A DNA stretch of 64,000 nt from Shinisaurus crocodilurus (lineage: Eukaryota > Chordata > Lepidosauria > Squamata > Shinisauridae), in the NCBI GenBank assembly GCA_021292165.1, contig CM037878.1:196353118-196417117 (forward strand), in the 5' to 3' direction. Shown in pieces: positions 41,975 through 54,419 of the stretch; the stretch's first letter is position 1, and every line of letters starts with the position of its first letter. The position numbers and the translations under genes are program-made. Below the pieces are notes generated by a model. The model saw only the letters and a program-made list of their open reading frames with translations. It made no database searches and was not told where the DNA came from.

Positions 41975-42180
41975 AATTGCTTATATTATATTTATTATAT
42001 TTATACCCCGCCTTTTTTCCTGCAAAGAACCCAAGGTGGCTTACATAATCCTCCTCCTCCTCCTCTCCATTTTATCCTCACAACAACCCTATGGGGTAGG
42101 TTAGGCTGAGAGTCAGTGACTGGCCCAAAGTCACCCAGTGAGCTTCATGGCTGAGTGGGGACTAGAACCCGAAGTACAAG
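41975..42180 (-). mobile_element. tRNA-derived SINE
   Basis: Reversed copy of the family at 3694-3918 and 39405-39572. The tail (TTATATTTATTATATTTATA) is at the left, then CCGCC, TTATCCTCACAACAACCCTA, GGTTAGGCTGAGAGTCAGTG and a partial B-box region GGTTCTAGTCCCC read on the minus strand. The far head is missing. Confidence 0.8.
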
Positions 42181-42505
42181 TGGCAAATTGGGTGAGATCA
42201 GGGAGGGGGTGTAATTTGGTTTATATGGTTATTAAATGAAGAAAGTGAAAGAATGGATCTTGCCTCTGGTGCTAGGAAGAGATGGGGGAGGGTTATAAAA
42301 AAAATGTTTGAAAGGCTTCAGATCAGACAATTGGTTCTAAATCTAATACGTTCAGCTGTGTCTGCATTGCAATTTCTCCAAGGTACAGCACAACATTGCA
42401 TGCAACCTAAAGGCTCTTTAGTGTCTGTGATTTTTTTAATCTCTCTCTAAGGGAGAGATATTTCCAGTTCAGTTGAATATTGTAGGGCACCCTAGCATAG
42501 TGGAT
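42181..42505. other. no recognised feature
   Basis: No gene or repeat recognised between the SINE and the L1 target duplication. Confidence 0.4.
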
Positions 42506-42521
42506 TTACCTCATATTTTTA
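42506..42521. repeat. L1 target-site duplication, left
   Basis: TTACCTCATATTTTTA is repeated exactly at 46050-46065. Confidence 0.9.
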
Positions 42522-42664
42522 TTTTTATTTTATTTTTTTAAAATTTTATTTATATTTTTCAAAATGAACACACATACAAAAAACCCCATAAACCTACAAA
42601 TCATAAACTCCAAATGCACCCGTCACCCCGGGGCCAAAACCAATTCTATCCACATAATCCATTA

Positions 42665-43783
42665 TTAATCTATATTCCAAAAATACATCATATCATGACA
42701 TGGCTTACTCCCTTTCCCCTTTACTAAAACATAATCTAATAATGCCCCCCATATATCCTTAAAATTATTTTTCTTTAATTGTCCCCTTTTACATTTAATA
42801 CTACATGTTAGTTTATCATTTAAAGCAATATCCCAAACCTCTTTATACCAATCTATTATTAAGTACTGGTATTGAACTTTCCAATTCCTTGCTATCAGTA
42901 ATCTCCCTGCCGCTAATAAACTTACAATTAGTTCCTTTTTCTCTTGTGAGCACAGAGGTTTCTCCGTTATTGATAACAATGCTAATTTTGGACAGACCTC
43001 CAAATCAGTGCCCATAATTTCTGAAATTTCTACAAAAATTTTATTCCAAAAATCCAATACGCTTTTACAACTCCACCACATATGACCATAAGTACCAAGT
43101 TCCTGACATCCTCTCCAACACAATGGAGCACAATTACTATCTATTTTGTTTAATCTTACTGGAGTCAGATACCATCTCCAAACAGTTTTTAAAAAATTCT
43201 CTTTTATCCTTACTGACATATTTCTTAATATACGTCTGCCCCAAATATTTCTCCACCCCGCATTCGATATCTCCTCCTCAAATTCCATTTCCCACATCAT
43301 CTTAAGGTTATCTTTTTTCGCTTCAATCCTCTGAAACATTTTATATATCTCCTTAGTTAACCCTCTAGAAGAAACATTCCCTTCTATAAGTTCTCTAGAC
43401 AACACTTTCTTTTCAAATCCAGTAAACTCCCTCTCATGCTCATTTCTCTTCTTCCATTTCTTAGTCCACTGATCTAATTGCATTAAATTTAACCACGAAA
43501 TTCTATCTGGCCCAATCATTTCCAATATTTGTTGTCTAGTCTCAATTTTTCCCATCCAATCCATTAATTTGATAACCTTATTTTCCCTAAATAAACCTTC
43601 CCAATGCTGTGCATTTTCTGGAAAGTCCTCCATTGCTACGACTGGAGTTAACGGGGATATCCCTGGTATAAAAATCTGTCTATTACTATTCCAAATCCCT
43701 ACCATATTTTTCAAGAAGGGATTTTCTATTCTTTTTACCCTACTAATAATTTTTTTTTGAAAATAAAAATTTTTCCATCCCAA
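42665..43783 (-). pseudogene. L1 ORF2 C-terminal region
   Basis: A 372-codon open frame ends near the 3' UTR. It includes LKTVWRWYLTPVRLNKI, then CWRGCQELGTYGHMWWSC, the conserved C-terminal cysteine motif of L1 ORF2p that supports RNA binding. It is the longest intact part of the element. It begins in the thumb region after RT and is separated from the RT frame by breaks near 43800-44110. Confidence 0.85.
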
Positions 43784-44115
43784 TTTCTATTTCCTGCGTT
43801 TCTATTTCTAACCACAAAATATTCTTCCTAACTAAAATATCCATAATAAACCTTAACTGATTAGCTATATAATACCACTTGATATTAGGAAGGCCAAGCC
43901 CCCCTTCTTTTTGGGATTTATACCATTTACTCTTAGTAATCCTCGCCTTTCCCCCCCCATTAAAAAATTATTAATTATTGCTTGCCATTCCCTAATTTCC
44001 TTCTCTGATAAACAACTTGGTATCATTCTAAATAAAAAAAATATCTTTGGTAATATCTTCATTTTTACCAAAGCTATTCTACCAAACCACGAAAGTCCAA
44101 TTTTTTTATATTCCT

Positions 44116-44637
44116 CTATCTTTTTTTTTTTACCTCATTCTTTAACTTTCTAAAATTTTGTTCTCCTATTTTTTCTAGCTCTTTTAAAATATCTATACCT
44201 AAATATTTAATCATACTTTTTACCTTAATATTTGATCTTTTTTTAATCCCTTCTAGCTCCTCTATTTTACTATAATTAAACAACATAATCTCAGATTTAT
44301 CCCAATTTACTTGCAACCCCGTAACTTCCCTAAACTCCTTTAAATGATTCTCTAACCTATCCATCATTTCCATGGGATTTTCAATTGTTAACAGAGTATC
44401 ATCTGCAAAAAGATTAATTTTTATCTTATCCTTTATCCCTATCCCTTTTAAATTAATATCCTCTCTAACTACATTTGCCAAAACCTCCATAACTAACACA
44501 AATAAGATTGGGGAAAGGGGACAGCCCTGTCTGGTACCTCGGCCTAGATAAATTTGATCTGTTATACCATCATTTACTACAACTGACGTCGTATTTTGAG
44601 CATATAATTGATCGATAACTCCTCGAAACTTTACCAA
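44116..44637 (-). pseudogene. L1 reverse transcriptase, second half
   Basis: A 173-codon frame has GTRQGCPLSPILFVLVMEVL, then INLFADDTLL, where FADD is the catalytic box (codons at about 44392-44406), followed by QVNWDKSEIMLFN. The frame overlaps the next upstream one by 68 bp, so a frameshift lies between them. Confidence 0.88.
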
Positions 44638-45154
44638 ACCCCATAGTCTTTATTATCCTCTTTAATGCTGGCCATTCCACACAATCAAAGGCCTTGAAAA
44701 TATCTAATGCTAAAACCCCTGCCTTCAAATTATTTTTCTTAATTAAATATATTATATTTAACACTCTTCTAGTCAAATCTGCCATTTGTCTACCTTGTAC
44801 AAAACCACATTGATCTAAACCAATATACTTACTAACAAAACTATTCATTCTTCTAGCTAAAATTGCAGACATTAATTTTGCATCTTGATTAATTAATGAA
44901 ATTGGTCTATAGGATCCTGGGTCTGCCGGATCCTTATTCGGTTTCAGGATTAAAATGGTCAAAGATTGTTTCCAAGAAGGAGGAATCTCTCCCCCCTGTA
45001 AAATATCATTAAACAAATTTTTTAACTTGGGAATTATCATTTTCTTGAAAACCTTATAATATTCAGCCCCTAAACCATCTATTCCGGGAGTTTTACCATC
45101 TTTTAATTTATTTATAGCAAACTCAATTTCTAACTCTGTAAAAGGTTGTTCCAT
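44570..45154 (-). pseudogene. L1 reverse transcriptase, first half
   Basis: A 194-codon frame has INKLKDGKTPGIDGLGAEYY, GSYRPISLINQDAKLMSAIL, DQCGFVQGRQ and VLALDIFKAFDCVEW, the first catalytic aspartate block of RT. The C-terminal end leaves the family after GFGKV, marking the frameshift to 44116-44637. Confidence 0.88.
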
Positions 45155-45316
45155 ATAGTCTCTATCCTCTTCTAATATTTTTATTTTTAATTTTTTTCAA
45201 TATATTCTTTAATCCTTACTTCAGAGCATAACCCAGCCTTATACAATTCAGAATAAAATTCATGAAATATTTTTAATTTATCCTTCATTAAATTATATTC
45301 CTTACCCTTCTTATCT

Positions 45317-45991
45317 TTAATCACCCCCACTAAATTTTTTCCCTTTTTTTTGCGCAGATCTAGCTAACATTTTAGAATTTTTATTACTATTCTCAAAAAA
45401 CTCTCTTTTCATATATATCAAATTCCTTTGCACTTTATCTATATCTTTATTCTCAAATTCTTTCCTCTTAGCTTGCAGTTCAGCAAATACCTTCTTATCC
45501 CTATTCTTTAAAAAAGATTCTTCTAACTCCCTAATCTCTTCTTCTATCTGTTTATTAAAAACCTCCTGTTGTTTTCTTAAATTAACTCCCTCTCTTATTC
45601 CTATACCTCTCATAACACTTTTCATAGTATCCCATATTATAGCTTGACTACAATCCTCTGTTTGATTAAATTCCCACATTTCCATCATCTCTTTCTCTAT
45701 CTTTTCAGTTATATGTTTTGCTTTAAAAATGTTACAATTCAACCTCCATCTTCTAGCCTCTCTATAATCCTTCCCTATCTTTAAATCCATATTGACCAAC
45801 GCATGATCCGTAACTTTTATAATACCTATCTCAGTACTCATGACCCTAGAAACCAAGCTCCTAGACACAAATATATAATCTATCCTAGAAAAATTCTTAA
45901 AGGCTGATGAATAATACGTATATCTTCTATCCTGCCCTTTAACTTCTCTCCAAACATCCACCAACCCTTCCTTTGTGACCACCTTATTCAA
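45317..45991 (-). pseudogene. L1 endonuclease C-terminus and linker
   Basis: A 224-codon frame has EGLVDVWREV, RYTYYSSAFKNFSRIDYIFV and VTDHALVNMDL, the last conserved blocks of the APE-type endonuclease (the final DH pair is present). A lysine/glutamate-rich linker leads to RT. The N-terminal catalytic half was lost by 5' truncation at 46049. Confidence 0.82.
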
Positions 45992-46049
45992 AAACGTGAT
46001 GTTATTCCTCCTCTCCCCATCCGTGGGGTTTGATTTATCTATCCTTTTA

Positions 46050-46065
46050 TTACCTCATATTTTTA
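46050..46065. repeat. L1 target-site duplication, right
   Basis: Exact copy of 42506-42521. Confidence 0.9.
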
Positions 46066-48044
46066 GAGAAGCATCTACTTTAGGGTGCTTTCATCTCCGT
46101 ACAGTCTACACACATATCTTGGTAAGATTCCCCCCCGCCCCAGAGACCTTCATTTTGCTAGTTTTTTAAAAAATTGTATCCAATTGCCAGTTTCTTGGAA
46201 TGGCAAAATTCAAAATAAAATACATATATATGTATATGTATACACAAGTATATATATTTCACTTACACCTTGAGAACTTTTCCATTAAACCAGTTCATAG
46301 ACAATCTTCAGTGGATAATTTCTAGCTTAACTAGTGATGTTATCTGTGAAAACCTTTATTTTACCATTGGCCATCCAATGAGGTCTGTTTTCATTTTTTC
46401 ATTTGTTTTTAGACCCCCTTTTACTGAATGTTAATGGGATGATTCATTTCTGCTTCCACAGCCAAGTGGTCTTATTAATAAATGTAAGCACATGATAATT
46501 AAAATGAAGTCAAGAGTCTAATTTGAAGTGACAAATGCATGGAAATTTTAAGCTGTCTCATTCCTAGTTATTGAACAGGTGCTGGTGCAGAGTGTGCCAG
46601 AACCACTTAGCCTCTTGGTGTCTGTTCTATCACTCAGCCTTTTTTCTTTTTTGGGTGGACATCAGGATAATATTTCCAGTGTTAATTGAAATTATGTCTA
46701 CAGAAATGTAAGAGCTGCAGTTATATCACTTTCAGAAAAAGAGAAAAAATAGTGAAATATAATTCGTTTCTCCAACATACCATGCTCTTTGGATGACAAG
46801 CCTTCTGATTTGGCAATAAGATCAACTCTTCCAGATACCAGATTTTCCAAATCATAATCTTTATCTGATTACCCTCATTGACAGTTGAAAGCTTCCAATG
46901 TGGGCCGATGCACTGCTTAGCAACATGTAATACTTCATGCTACAATTCACATATTTTTAGCTGTACAACAGGGATTTACTGTCACTTTCTTTACAATCTA
47001 GGTTCATAAGAATTGACACAACACATTTGTTGGCCCATACTCACATAGCTTACTCAGCAAGTAACTGCACATTCCCCCCGAAGATGGGTTCTGATAATTA
47101 CTTCTTCCATCACATTACATTATTATTTTTTTCCTTTCCTTTTTTTTAATCACCTAGCCATGAGATTTCTCAGGAAATTAGACTACCTGAACAAGTTAAA
47201 ACATGGTCATTTATCTAGTCTTCAAAATTTGGCAAATTTGAAGGAATCTTCCCTGGGGGGAGGGGAAACTATGAGTGCAATTACCTGTTTGATTAATTCA
47301 CATAAGTTAATTGTGTGTGATTTCACCAATGATTGTAAAAGAAGACTGAAAGAGATAACCACTTCACTTCTTCCCTCACTATTAATGAGTTGGTGCTAAC
47401 ATGTAAATTCAGACTAAATTCAGACTATAATCTATCTTTTATCTCTAATTTGTTAAGGAAATAAGGTTGGATCCAAAGTCATCTTTCAACATATGAAGTA
47501 TTCTCCACTGACAAAAGGGCTGATGATTTCGACTTCATGCTGCAGCTTTGTGTGAGAAAAGCAAAACTAAATCCAAATAAGTTTTTCTGCTTGAGCAAGA
47601 GCTTGTGAAATTTTTTGCTCCTCTTCGTTAAGCAGAAATATGACTACTGCTGTAGCACTTTGGGAACTCTTCTGCAAGCTCTTGTCTAGCATTACAATAT
47701 ATTTTCCATCTGCTCAGAGTTCTTTGGATCCACCTTACATTTACAGAGGCTGAAAGCTAGAGAACTTTCAAATTACTGTACTTCAGAGAAATGTTCTTCA
47801 GACTGTGTTTCCAAATAACACACATTAAGTAGCTCGGCTGTCTATAGCCTTGGCAAATAATCTGCCAGCGCCTGCCATCTTCTCTTAAAACAAAATAAAC
47901 TCATGCAAAATAATAAAAGTGCTATCTGTGCTAGGCATGTAAATCCATGAAGGTGTGTGATTTACCCAATGCTTTGCTGAGTTCTTCTGTGTGCATGGAG
48001 AGTGGGGACAATTCACTTCACAGTTGACCCAGAGAGTAAGTTTA
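46066..48044. other. no recognised feature
   Basis: A 2-kb stretch without recognised genes or terminal repeats. An alternating AT run lies at 46218-46257. Confidence 0.4.
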
Positions 48045-48052
48045 ATTTTTAC

Positions 48053-48452
48053 TAGGGATGGATGGATCTCTCAGTCTTGGTCTTGGTGATATTGTCCAGT
48101 ATTTTGAGGTCCATCTGTTCTGTTCCTACATGAACTTGATGTTGTTGTTTTTAAAGATAATCCACACAGAAATTCCTCCGCATTTTTTGTAATGTGCACA
48201 TTAATTTATGCACTAATGTACACATTTTGTGCATATTTTTAAATGTACACATTCCTAAATGCATTCACCCATTGACTAAAGTGTGTTTGTGCACATTTTG
48301 GAAATGTTCAGATTTTTCCAAACACGTGTGGAATTTGTACAGTATATCACAAGCTTGGAAATGTACAGGTCTGGGAAGTGTGAATTGGGTAGGTAAATCC
48401 CTTAAAAAAAAAAAAAAAAACATTGATGGAGGTAATTTCTCACACATCCCTA
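48053..48452. mobile_element. hAT-like element (TAGGGATG ends)
   Basis: The element begins TAGGGATGGATGG and ends CACACATCCCTA, about 400 bp. Its interior is rich in GTGCACATT words and has an A-run at 48403-48420. Its ends match those of 2896-3302. No clear target duplication is visible. Confidence 0.6.
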
Positions 48453-48601
48453 TTTTATATAGCAAAGTAAAGAATGGTTCTGATGGAACATTTTGCCCCC
48501 CAGGGACAGAGATTGATCGTGAACAGCTTGCTGCTCTTGGGCCCACTGGGGCTATCCAAAATCTGCAGATCTAGTGAGGTAGCAGTTAGAAAAGTGTCTT
48601 C

Positions 48602-48640
<39 letters not shown>

Positions 48641-49950
48641 ATTTCTGGATATAGAATATTATGATATATATAGTTAATTGAAAAAAAGAGCAGCAATAGG
48701 TAACTTGAGTAAAGGCATTATTTACGTAACAAGGTTTTATAATGAAGAGTCTTTGGCAAGTGGCATTTATGTTTGAACATGAACCCATTTCACTCACATT
48801 AGCATTCTATTTCAAATAGCTGTAAGGAATTACTGCGTGCAACTTCTGTTCATTTCAAGGGAACCTATGCCATGTACTGTTCACCCTGGCCCTACTAATA
48901 AAAATTTGCATGTCTGGAACCTCCTCAGTGAACCAATTACTACGGTATATCTCACTTCCACTTCTGTTAGAACCCACTTCTTCTGAGTAAACCTCCCTTA
49001 ACCAACAGTCTTCATACACAACTGAAACTGATTCTGAATACATGTGGGGAAGCAAAAGTACGTATAACTACAATTTGCTAATAAAATGGGTTGATACACT
49101 TGCTCTGGCATTCTCCTGTTGTCTTGCCACCCTTGTGCAGGCCAGTGTCAAAACTTTCTCCCAACCAATCCAAATTTTCCACCAAGAAAACCTGAATGCT
49201 GTGTCTGGGTAAATTATACAAAATGAGCTCTAGAAGTCTTCATCAGGCTGGATATTAAAGAAAAACATGCAAACAAACAAACAAAAAAGGCTAGAAAAGA
49301 AACGGATGTTTTGAGGCATGACTAGCTAGCCTGCTGTTGTGCCACTCCGGAGCAATTAGAAACAGAATAAGGCATTTGGTTGCTAGATATTATTCCATGC
49401 CTGTGTTCCCTATAACTGTATAGAGCACAATCTAAGCAGACCACTTACATGTATGCAAGAGATGTATAGACATCTGTTGTTTTCATTCACTTTTATCACC
49501 ACAGTGCACACAGATTGTCAGATTACTTTTTCAATGGTTTGCAATTCAGGATGCTGCTGTGAGGAAAATGAATAAAACATTTCTAGCCATATATGTTGAT
49601 CCTCTGGCAGTAATATTATAATCACTTACAATTGATTAAACAAGTTATGACAATTACATTTTCATTTAAAAAAAAACAGAAAAGAATAGATTTTGTCACA
49701 CAAAACAACATGTTAGTATCAGCATTTTTTTTAAAAAAAATTAAAGTTATCAAAATAACATCCATTCTTTCCTCAAGGTGGATACTGTAACCTAAATAAT
49801 CTGGAATGATTTACAGTACAAAACGTGTATTTGCACAACCCTTTTCTTCCCATGTTGTGCAAATTTAGCAACTGGAGGTAATGTATTTATCTAGATCACA
49901 TACTGTAGAAGGAACATGCCTCAAGAGTCCAAAGCAATATTCCACCCTAT
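48453..49950. other. no recognised gene; (GT)n at 48604-48640
   Basis: A GT run lies at 48604-48640 and A-runs near 49667 and 49735. Nothing else is recognised. Confidence 0.4.
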
Positions 49951-50034
49951 GGGTTGTATCCAATGTTAGTCTAACTTAAGTCACATTCATTTCAATGGGT
50001 CTACTCTAAGTAGGACTAACATTGGATGCAACCC
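49951..50034. mobile_element. 84-bp palindromic MITE
   Basis: GGGTTGTATCCAATGTTAGT at the left pairs with ACTAACATTGGATGCAACCC at the right (one mismatch in 20). The interior TTTCAATGGGTCTACTCTAA is shared with the split copies at 30501 and 33167/38110. TAT flanks both ends. Confidence 0.75.
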
Positions 50035-50631
50035 TATATCATAATATATGTTACGATGAAGAAATGGTTTACGTTTCCACACCATGCACTCCACATAGTC
50101 ACGAGGCTAGAATAATCTTTTTGTATTGCTCCTCAAAATGCTTGGATAGCACAATTTGCATACTAAGGGTCAAGGAGCCCTGGGAGAGAGAGGTGGGGGG
50201 GAGAGAGATGGGGGTGGGGAGAAAGATGCAGAAGTACGTTCTGCAAGCAACACTCAAAAACATGAGTAATTTTTACAGAGAGATTCATATGGGAAGTACC
50301 TGAATACGGGATCACCAACAGGTCCCTCTGCATTTCATGTTTATTCACCTTTTTTCTCATATGCCTTCAAATTTACAAACATTCTAAAATGTGTGGAGCT
50401 GTGCAAAATTCCCACATCTTATAGTTACACCTGCTCAAAAGGACATTTTTAGGAAATTTATTTTCTTCATAATGCTTCAGGTTGAAGATGTACGTTATGA
50501 ATTCCATAACAATCCTCATCTCAACAAGCATAAATCTTACTTCTGTTCTATATCCTGTGGGAGTTCAGGGGTCGGGGAGCTCCTAGCAAAGGCCTAAGAT
50601 ATTTCATTTGGGGAGCTTCTAGAGGTATCAT
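50035..50631. other. no recognised feature
   Basis: A GA/GGGG-rich patch lies at 50190-50225. No gene or repeat recognised. Confidence 0.4.
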
Positions 50632-51048
50632 TAGGGATCATGGACTTGGTTAAATCTGTTCCTTCTGCATTTTGCGGATTGTCAGGCAACTTTCGTTCTG
50701 TCCTCCGCTCATGGATGGGATCAGATTTTGGGCAAATGGGTTCATACACATTTGCACAAATTCGCACTTCTGAAAATGCACAAATACCCCCCCCCATATG
50801 AATTTTTACGCTTTATCAGGGGGAATGCTAAAGTGTAACTGATTTTCAATCAGTTTTTTTTTATTTTTCACATTTTTCTACGGCTAAATTTGCATAAAAT
50901 TACTAAAAGTAAAAAAAAAAAAAAACAGTCTGCAAGTCCACAGAATCCACGTGACTCAGGAAAAGCTGGTCCACTGCGGAATCCGCAGGTTGGAGCCATA
51001 GAAATCCAAACCCATTTGAATCAGTTGCAGATTTCTCTGACATTCCTA
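50632..51048. mobile_element. hAT-like element (TAGGGATC ends)
   Basis: Starts TAGGGATCATGGAC and ends GACATTCCTA. It shares ordered internal blocks with 2896-3302: TTTGCGGATT, CATTTGCACAAAT, CACATTTTTCTACGGCTAAA, AGCTGGTCCACTG and GTTGCAGATTTCTC. I find no convincing target duplication. Confidence 0.75.
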
Positions 51049-51052
51049 AATC

Positions 51053-51431
51053 AGGTAATTCAGTGCCAGGCCCAGGCTTTTGAGGACCCTGAGCAAGACT
51101 CCTTCAATGGGCCCCCTACCGCAGTGAGTCTGCCTTCTCACCACGATTGTCACCAACTGTTATTGCTTCTCATCTTCTTTCTCATCTTTGCTAGTACTTG
51201 CTTGCTTGACAGGTAGAGAGCCTCTGAGTAATTAGGCAGTGGCATCTACTGCTCCTTCTTCTCACCACTACTGTTGTCTGGGCCAGAATGAGAGGGCAGG
51301 TGAACAAGCAGGTTGTAATGGTGAAGAGAGGCAGAAACTGCAGGGGCTCTCATCAGTGAGCCCCTGCTGGGGTGTGGGCCCTCAGCAGGTGCCCAGCAAT
51401 GCCTACCCTTGACACCAGTCCTGAGGTACTT
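51053..51431. mobile_element. hAT element with 8-bp TSD
   Basis: The element is 51061-51423 (363 bp). It begins CAGTGCCAGGCCCAGG and ends CTTGACACCAGTCCTG. Flanks AGGTAATT and AGGTACTT match at 7/8. It is reverse-related to 62691-63822, sharing GTAGATGCCACTGCC and GGGCCC blocks. It sits only 12 bp from the previous hAT-like element. Confidence 0.8.
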
Positions 51432-52850
51432 CACCACCATCAGTGGCTGGTGAGATGACTATCCTGGAAATCCTTAAGTGAAGGCAAAATAGGTTTCTTT
51501 ATCTGGCAAACCAGAAACTCAGAACTGCTTGGGTTGATCCAACAGCTTTCAGTTTAGTTGCAGCAAGATGGGACTTTCACAGACATTTTTCTGAGAATGA
51601 TCTGCCAGTACCTTTATCTCCGAATCATGACCAACTGGATTTGAGGCTGTACATATAATTCCCCCTTCTGAATGTAACAAATGAATGGATATTTTTTAAC
51701 AGTTCAATAATCATCGTCATCATTGGTGACTTGCAAGTGTGAATACAAGTCAGAGATTCTGTCCAACAACAAATTCTGTCCTAAAAGAAGACTGCATATT
51801 TTTTACAGGACAAGCAGCGGGAGGAGGAAGACAGTCAGAACTTTTCAGTTAATGTCATGACCTATAATATTTTCTTTTAAAAAGGGAACAGGGGGGGAAA
51901 TGGTCAGCTAAGTAGCAATTTCATTAGATGTCTGAAACTGAGCAATTGGAGCAAACAAATAAAACAAATACAGATCTAACTTAATAAGAGGATAAGGGAG
52001 AACCTATCTAACACTAGGTTAGTAAGGTTCCCTCAGTTCCAACTTCAAACCTCTGTGTACACCCCTTGGGAATTCAGAGTTAATTTTATGTAGTGTAACC
52101 TGGCATGATTTTAACAGGCCCCTGAGGAATGTTGTGAAGTAGGGAATCCAGTTGCCCCAGGGGTCCTATATGCAGGGTACAGAGTTCATTTTTAATTTGA
52201 TGCTCCATAATTAAGCCACCACGATGATGAACACAAGTCTGAAACACAGGATGCCTTTGTGTTTTCACATATTTGCAAACATAAAAAGTTTATTTTAAAG
52301 ATCAATGCTGTATAGAAGGTTCTTTATTTTCTTCTATCACACAAAATGCCAAAGCAATATGGTCACACAAGCCAGGAGTTTGGTCTAGACCAGCAACAAA
52401 GAAAATGAGCCATACCATAAAGCAATAGGCCACCCATTAAATAAAGCTCCAAACAGCTGAAAATTAGCTGGTAGCCAATATGTAGAACCCCTTTAAAATG
52501 AACAGAGTTTGATCACTAGGTGTCCTAGGATTTTCATCTAAAATATTGCCCAGTAAGGAGATACTCCAGCTGCTTCCAGACAAAGCTATTATGGTGCCAT
52601 TGCCCTGCCTCATTCACAGAATTTTAGGGGTGGGGGTGTCCAAGACTGCATCATTTTCAACTCATAACCTTTCTGTACTTACACAGAAAATCCATTAAGA
52701 AAGAAGACATAATAGCTGCACAATGCGTACTTATAGGTAGCACTAGGAGCCCTCCGTGTAGAAGCACCCTCCATCTCCTCCCAAACCCATCTGATGAGTT
52801 GTATTTTGTATAATATGATCTTATTAACTTCCAAGAGTGTTCTCATTCTT
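51432..52850. other. no recognised feature
   Basis: No gene or complete repeat recognised. Confidence 0.4.
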
Positions 52851-52853
52851 TAA

Positions 52854-52975
52854 AGCAAGGGTGGGGGAACTTTTTCCCCCACTGAGGACCACATTCCCTT
52901 TGGGGAAAGTGGTGGTGGTGGGTCTATATACTACCAGTGATGGGTGGGGCCAATGCCAAAAGTGGGCAGGGCAAC
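52854..52975. mobile_element. hAT fragment, left end only
   Basis: AAGCAAGGGTGGGGGAACTT followed by GAGGACCACATTCCCTTTGG is the left end of a CAGGGGTGGG-type hAT. The right end is replaced by microsatellites. Confidence 0.5.
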
Positions 52976-52976
52976 C

Positions 52977-52979
<3 letters not shown>

Positions 52980-53011
<32 letters not shown>

Positions 53012-53041
53012 GCCACACCCTTCAATTTCTCACCTTCTCTT

Positions 53042-53075
<34 letters not shown>

Positions 53076-53076
53076 G
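52980..53076. repeat. (CT)n and (CA)n microsatellites
   Basis: A CT run at 52980-53010 and a CA run at 53043-53075. Confidence 0.92.
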
Positions 53077-53995
53077 ATCCTCTGCTCTAAAATATCCCTA
53101 TCAGGCTTATAGCCATCACAAGAGAAAAATACATTGAATCCAGGCATAATTAAAGAATCATTGAAGTAAACAGGTACACCATATGATTAGCTGACTACAA
53201 CCCTGAATCAACACTTATATTCACTTGTAACACTTACACTTGTCCCACTCCTAATGTTTTTTTTTAAAATATTATTATTCATACTTGTCTCTCTTCCATA
53301 TATCACATGATCACATATCAGGTTTTAGGTTCAATAATTTCACTTTGGATATATTCAGGAAATGTAATTTTGCTAGTTATGGATATGAATATCAAATGAA
53401 CTATGCAAAAAGAAAACAAATACTGTGCCCTGAGTGCATAATTAATCCATCACCTGTTTATAAAATAAACCTGCTTGCGGCAGAATCAGGATGTATTTCT
53501 GTACTCTCTCACGTAGCACCATTACTATGAGTTCTAGCAAACCTTATATTTTAAACTCTATCTCCCCTGGAGACTTATTCCTTTTCTGAGGCTTCAGAGG
53601 CAGGAAGGATTGACTCAAGCCAAATCTAATTGCATATTAATTCCCCCCCCCCCCCAGTTACATCTGTTCCAAACTCTCTCTCTTTAAAGTTCTTTTCCTC
53701 CAGTTGGGCATTTTAAAAGTATAGTCTCAATGAAGTTTTTAGAATTTTTAAATCTGTTTTTTTATTTAAAAGATAAATTCTGAATATACCCTTTACATAG
53801 GGAGATAGATTTTTCATAGGTGAGGAATACCTTAGTATTAGTAAATAAACTTTTTCCAAAAGATTTTGGAGGGAAGACTTTAAAGATACAATGTAGTGCA
53901 GCTGGAGTCACGCGGGAAGAAGCAAGCAAGAGCACTGCTTCCCATGCACTTGCCATTTCTGCTTTGCATCCTGTTTTTCAAACAAGCTAGGAACG
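53077..53995. other. no recognised gene
   Basis: A C-run lies at 53645-53657. No repeat family is recognised. Confidence 0.4.
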
Positions 53996-54260
53996 CCCCA
54001 TTCCTGGGTTGTTTGATGTGACATCTGAACCCGGAACTCTGGGTAGTTGAGGGACAAAACAACCCAGAGTTTGAAGACATGGTTTGTTGTTGGGTTAAAA
54101 CTCTGGGTTGTTTCTCCCTCAACAACCCAGGGTTCTGGATTTTCACATCAAGACAAGCAACTGGATTGTTTATGAAAGTGAATGTAAAGCAGAAGTGGCT
54201 TGTTCCGGCATGACCCCAACTAACTATGGGTTGTTTAGCATTCATTACGTTGAGACCAGG
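53996..54260. repeat. inverted-repeat block (MITE-like)
   Basis: AACAACCCAGAGTTT at 54058-54072 pairs perfectly with AAACTCTGGGTTGTT at 54098-54112. Further arms contain TGTGACATCTGAACCCGG. The ACATCTGAACC phrase is shared with 59072-59267, so both are probably one DNA-element family. Confidence 0.5.
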
Positions 54261-54419
54261 TCAATATGTTTAGCATCAGAGCAACAGAAACAAACTCAAT
54301 TTCATTTCTTTTCTTTTTCCAGTGGTTAGAAAATTCTATTTTAAAAAACAAAGGAAAAACAAACACCACAAACAACAATTAACAACAACAGCAACAACAA
54401 AAAGACAACTAAAACTAAA

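Larger units (their letters stand above)
42522..46049 (-). mobile_element. L1 LINE, 5'-truncated in the endonuclease
   Basis: The 3528-bp minus-strand element has an A-rich tail (plus-strand TTTTATTTTATTTTTTTAAA) at its left end. The endonuclease C-terminus, RT and Cys-rich C-terminus are in order. A perfect 16-bp duplication flanks it. ORF2 has several frame breaks, so the copy is inactive. L1-type features are the GSYRPISLIN and FADDTLL blocks and a C-terminal CWRGC...WWSC zinc-like motif. Confidence 0.9.

Noticed and set aside
50632..50640. 8-bp target duplication for the hAT-like element at 50632-51048
   Set aside because: Flanks GGTATCAT and AATCAGGT do not match in register, so I did not claim one.
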